Below are positions 5,675 to 8,442 of a stretch of DNA of 8,442 bases, in pieces (within the stretch, counting starts at the first letter, position 1; each line of letters starts with the position of its first letter). The stretch is taken from positions 1-8,442 of the forward strand of contig JBLHGU010000226.1 of NCBI GenBank assembly GCA_047615875.1, read 5' to 3'. Source of the stretch: JBLHGU01 sp047615875. Lineage in GTDB: Bacteria > Pseudomonadota > Gammaproteobacteria > Arenicellales > CAJQKF01. Position numbers and translations under genes: made by a program. The notes under the pieces were generated by a model, which worked only from the letters and a program-made list of their open reading frames with translations, was not told where the DNA came from and searched no databases.

Positions 5675-7531
5675 ATGGCGTGGACTAAAAAAATTCTACG
5701 AGTAAACCTGACCGACGGCACTTGTGTACCCGAAGCTCTTAATATGCAGTGGGCTGACGAATATCTGGGCCAACGCGGCTTGGCCACTCGTTATCTGGTT
5801 GAAGAGATTGATCCGACCTGTGATGCCCTGGGAGAGGGTAATAAAATGATTATGGCGACGGGTCCTTTGACAGGCACCATGGCCTCTACAGGAGGACGTT
5901 ATTCAGTAATCTGCAAAAGCCCCCTTACCGGTGCGATCGCTTGCTCCAATTCCGGTGGTTTTATTGGCGCTGAGTTGAAGAATGCCGGTTGGGATATGAT
6001 CATTTTTGAGGGTAAATCTGCTGATCCAGTGTACCTGCATATAGAAAATGAGAAAGCCGAACTGCATTCCGCGGACGACCTTTGGGGTAAGTCTGTTTGG
6101 GAAACCGACGAATTACTGCATAAGAAGCATCAGGATGCCCAGATGCGTATTGCTGCTGTAGGTAGAGCTGCGGAATCTGGCTGTCTCTATTCTGCCATCA
6201 TAAACGATCTGCACCGTGCCGCTGGACGATCCGGTGTTGGTACGGTTATGGCATCGAAGAATCTGAAGGCGGTTTGTGTCAGAGGCACTCGTGGTGTCGG
6301 AAACATTAAAGATCCGGTCCGTTTTATGAAGACTACGGCAGAACAAAAAGCAGTTCTGGCCGAGAATGCAGTTACAGGACAAGGCTTGCCCACTTACGGA
6401 ACTCAGGTTCTGATGAATGTCATCAATGAGCTGGGTGCATTACCGACCCGAAATATGCGCGAAGTACAATTTGAAGGTGCGCATAATATTTCAGGCGAGA
6501 AAATGCTTGAACCAAGAGCCTCAGATGGTAAGCCTAATCTGACTACCAATGCCGGTTGTTTTGCCTGCACCATCGCCTGTGGTCGTATATCAACAATCGA
6601 TCAGACCCATTTTAGTGTTGAAAATAAACCCGAGTACTGGGGTAATTCCGGTGGACTAGAATACGAAGCAGCCTGGGCGATGGGTACCGATACTGGCGTG
6701 GATGATATGGACGCCGTGACTTACGCTAATTTCTTGTGTAACGAAGATGGTATAGACCCTATTACCTTTGGTTCTACCCTGGCGGCAGCAATGGAGTTGT
6801 TTCAGGAAGGTTTAATTACCACTGAGGATACCGGTGGTGTAGAGCTCAAATTTGGCGATGCTCGGGCGCTTACCTGGGCCGCTGAAGTAACCAATCGTGG
6901 CGAAGGTTTTGGCAAGATACTCGGTCTTGGTTCCAAAAGGCTGTGCGAAAAGTATGGCCGACCGGAGTTAAGCATGACAGTCAAAGGTCAGGAGTTTCCC
7001 GCCTACGATCCACGTGCGATCCAGGGCATGGGTTTGGCTTATGCTACTTCCAATCGTGGCGCCTGCCATCTTCGAGGTTATACAGTAGCCTCAGAAGTGC
7101 TGGGTATCCCGGAGAAAACTGATCCACTGGTAACTGAAGGTAAGGCGGGGCTGGTCAAAGCGTTCCAGGATGCAACTGCTGCTGTAGATTCAGCTGGTCT
7201 TTGCATATTCACAACATTTGCCTGGTCTCTTGAGAATATCGCACCACAGATAGATGCTGCCTGCGAAGGTGATTGGAGTGTGGATAAGCTTGCTGAGGTA
7301 GGCGAAAGGGTATGGAATCTGGAACGAGATTTTAACATTCGAGCTGGTTTAACCGCTGCTGATGACACATTACCCAAGCGCATGCTGACTGAGGGCGCAA
7401 ACACAGGCCCAGCAGAAGGCAAAGTGAGTGGTTTAGGTGAAATGCTGCCTGAGTACTATGATCTGCGTGGCTGGAATGTGGAAGGTGAATTGACAGACGA
7501 GACCCGTTCGAAATTTGGCTTACCAGGCTGA
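5675..7531 (+). CDS. aorB: Tungsten-containing aldehyde:ferredoxin oxidoreductase family catalytic subunit
   Basis: This enzyme oxidises aldehydes to carboxylic acids at a tungsten-bispterin centre and can run in reverse with low-potential donors. The 618-residue protein is close to the roughly 605 of Pyrococcus furiosus AOR. The N-terminal pterin domain shows GGRYSVICKSPLTG (73-86), with R75 near the family's conserved arginine, and NSGGFIGAELKNAGWD. The [4Fe-4S] cluster ligands are C295, C298 and C302 (CFACTIAC) plus C510 in DSAGLC, which is also a pterin-binding DxxGLC motif. The second such motif reads NEDGID, with Asn for the first Asp. EYE (329-331) and H465 in ACHLRGY probably correspond to the catalytic Glu and His of P. 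furiosus AOR. A strong AGGAGG (5661-5666) precedes the ATG. Tungsten rather than molybdenum is inferred from the family. Benzoyl-CoA reductase BamB and YdhV are related alternatives; the aldehyde substrate cannot be told. Confidence 0.93.
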   Translation: MAWTKKILRVNLTDGTCVPEALNMQWADEYLGQRGLATRYLVEEIDPTCDALGEGNKMIMATGPLTGTMASTGGRYSVICKSPLTGAIACSNSGGFIGAELKNAGWDMIIFEGKSADPVYLHIENEKAELHSADDLWGKSVWETDELLHKKHQDAQMRIAAVGRAAESGCLYSAIINDLHRAAGRSGVGTVMASKNLKAVCVRGTRGVGNIKDPVRFMKTTAEQKAVLAENAVTGQGLPTYGTQVLMNVINELGALPTRNMREVQFEGAHNISGEKMLEPRASDGKPNLTTNAGCFACTIACGRISTIDQTHFSVENKPEYWGNSGGLEYEAAWAMGTDTGVDDMDAVTYANFLCNEDGIDPITFGSTLAAAMELFQEGLITTEDTGGVELKFGDARALTWAAEVTNRGEGFGKILGLGSKRLCEKYGRPELSMTVKGQEFPAYDPRAIQGMGLAYATSNRGACHLRGYTVASEVLGIPEKTDPLVTEGKAGLVKAFQDATAAVDSAGLCIFTTFAWSLENIAPQIDAACEGDWSVDKLAEVGERVWNLERDFNIRAGLTAADDTLPKRMLTEGANTGPAEGKVSGLGEMLPEYYDLRGWNVEGELTDETRSKFGLPG

Positions 7532-7564
7532 ATCAGCTTTCATCATATAAATAACTAACAGTGC

Positions 7565-7590
7565 AGGGGACGGACATTAGTTCGTCCCCT
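7565..7590 (+). promoter_or_regulatory. Eleven-base-pair stem-loop between aorB and aorC
   Basis: AGGGGACG (7565-7572) pairs perfectly with CGTCCCCT (7583-7590). Inside, GAC pairs with GTT through one G-U pair, leaving an ATTA tetraloop, so the stem has 11 continuous pairs. It starts 34 nt after the aorB stop. No T-run follows, so it is not a standard intrinsic terminator. It could protect the 3' end of an aorAB mRNA, be a processing site, or attenuate aorC. Confidence 0.6.
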
Positions 7591-7763
7591 ATGTCGTTAA
7601 TCAATACCCGAGTTTTGTCAGAAAGATCCAATGGACTTTCTTTTAAACAAAATAATTTAGGCTATAACAAGAATTTTCGCGCTGTAAGGTGCTCACCTAT
7701 TGGGCAAAGCCGATTTTTACGTTTTCACAATTTACTGTCCCGGTCCTAAACAGGAGAAGATAG
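7591..7763 (+). promoter_or_regulatory. Non-coding remainder of the aorB-aorC gap, with a small palindrome and a possible -10 box
   Basis: I find no convincing gene here. An open frame of 62 codons starting with GTG at 7561 has no family resemblance and begins inside the stem-loop region. Visible signals are AGGTG-CT-CACCT (7687-7698), a candidate operator or start of a hairpin, and TATAAC (7663-7668), a 5-of-6 match to a -10 box but without a good -35 box. The ribosome binding site of aorC (AGGAGA, 7752-7757) closes the region. A separate aorC promoter is possible but unproven. Confidence 0.3.
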
Positions 7764-8442
7764 ATGCAACACATTATTATTGGTTCAGGGCCTGCTGGAG
7801 TCGTAGCCGCAGAAACACTGCGTAAAGCGAGTCCCCGTTCTTCCATAGCGCTTATTGGTGATGAGCCTGAGCCACCTTATTCACGTATGGCCATTCCCTA
7901 TTATTTGGTCAATAAGGTCGATGAAGCTGGTACCTATTTACGCAAAACTGAAGGTTATTTCGATAGCCGTTCTATCGACGTAATACAAGACCGTGTAACC
8001 GGTGTAGACAGTGTTAATAAGTCAGTGAAACTGGCATCGGGTGGTTCACGATCCTTTGACAAGTTATTGATTGCCAGTGGTTCAACCGCGGTAAAACCTC
8101 CTATAGAAGGCATCAGTTTGCCAGGTGTGCATAACTGCTGGACACTGGAAGATGCCAGAAAAATTATACAGCTGGCCAAACCAGGCTCAAGCGTTGTGCT
8201 AATGGGGGCAGGCTTCATCGGCTGTATTATTCTTGAAGCACTGGCATCACGAGATGTGCAGCTGACCGTAGTGGAAATGGAAAACCGTATGGTGCCGCGC
8301 ATGATGAATGAACATTCTGGTGGATTAATAAAGCGTTGGTGTGAGTCTAAGGGCGTAAAGGTTCTAACCTCTACGAAAGTTACCGCTATCAATCAGGATG
8401 CCGACGGTCGGTTGAATGTCTGCATGGGCATGGGTAATTCTA
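7764..8442 (+). CDS. aorC: FAD-dependent pyridine nucleotide-disulphide oxidoreductase family protein, NADH subunit of AOR; cut at the right edge
   Basis: The first 226 residues of a flavoprotein expected to be about 400 residues long, predicted to pass electrons between the AOR iron-sulphur chain and NAD+. Residues 3-20 (IIIGSGPAGVVAAETLR) form the FAD-binding GxGxxG Rossmann motif. LLIASGSTAVKPP (101-113) is the second FAD contact. VVLMGAGFIG (144-153) begins the NAD(P) domain, whose second strand ends in E171 (TVVEMENR), an acidic residue that favours NAD(H) over NADP(H). There is no CxxxxC redox-active disulphide near the FAD motif, so it resembles ferredoxin reductase or nitrite reductase NAD(P)H-type flavoproteins rather than lipoamide dehydrogenase. 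AGGAGA (7752-7757) supports the ATG at 7764. It lies 232 bp after aorB, a long gap for subunits of one complex. The AorC assignment rests on gene order and fold. Confidence 0.85.
   Translation, partial: MQHIIIGSGPAGVVAAETLRKASPRSSIALIGDEPEPPYSRMAIPYYLVNKVDEAGTYLRKTEGYFDSRSIDVIQDRVTGVDSVNKSVKLASGGSRSFDKLLIASGSTAVKPPIEGISLPGVHNCWTLEDARKIIQLAKPGSSVVLMGAGFIGCIILEALASRDVQLTVVEMENRMVPRMMNEHSGGLIKRWCESKGVKVLTSTKVTAINQDADGRLNVCMGMGNS

Noticed and set aside
5183..7531. Benzoyl-CoA reductase BamBC or YdhYV-type pair
   Set aside because: Both have a similar ferredoxin plus AOR-family pair, but the following FAD/NAD(H) oxidoreductase gene fits the AorABC arrangement better; not fully excluded without a phylogeny.
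7565..7590. Intrinsic terminator after aorB
   Set aside because: The stem is strong, but the sequence after it (ATGTCGTTAATC) has no T-run, so I call it only a stem-loop of unknown role.
7561..7749. Open frame of 62 codons starting with GTG between aorB and aorC
   Set aside because: It starts within the stem-loop region, lacks a ribosome binding site, and its product shows no recognisable domain; probably non-coding.
7955..8392. 145-codon minus-strand open frame
   Set aside because: It lies wholly antisense to aorC, whose plus-strand frame has clear FAD and NAD motifs; a shadow frame.

Overview
The window looks like a chromosomal segment of a gammaproteobacterium. ParE is close to the E. 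coli protein along its whole length. The divergent xseB-ispA pair has the usual gammaproteobacterial arrangement, and BioA is the ordinary SAM-dependent enzyme. I cannot name a genus. A short-form rubrerythrin and a tungsten-type aldehyde oxidoreductase suggest a host that meets low oxygen or anoxia, but that is inference.

Layout. On the minus strand at the left edge are xseB and the 5' part of ispA, overlapping by 8 nt. A 184-bp divergent region (507-690) separates them from everything else, which reads on the plus strand. First come a rubrerythrin with a good promoter and a strong intrinsic terminator, then a DUF3501 protein. Next are parE (topoisomerase IV subunit B) and bioA (biotin synthesis), only 27 bp apart. 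After a 130-bp intergenic region the last third holds three genes. These are a four-cluster ferredoxin (aorA), a tungsten-type aldehyde:ferredoxin oxidoreductase catalytic subunit (aorB) and, after an unusually long 232-bp gap, an FAD/NAD(H) oxidoreductase that runs off the right edge (aorC).

How the genes work together. The last three genes match the subunit set and order known for the AorABC aldehyde oxidoreductase of Aromatoleum aromaticum. AorB oxidises aldehyde to acid at a tungsten-bispterin centre, AorA carries the electrons through four [4Fe-4S] clusters, and AorC passes them to NAD+ through FAD. Cluster cysteines, pterin-site motifs and dinucleotide-binding motifs are all readable. 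The rubrerythrin and DUF3501 genes probably belong to a peroxide/iron stress module; the Fe-S oxidoreductase that often accompanies them is absent here. The remaining genes are housekeeping.

The least explained parts are the aorB-aorC gap, which holds an 11-bp stem-loop without a U-tract and a small palindrome, and an inverted repeat in the likely aorA leader. I saw no CRISPR array, tRNA, rRNA, insertion sequence or attachment site.
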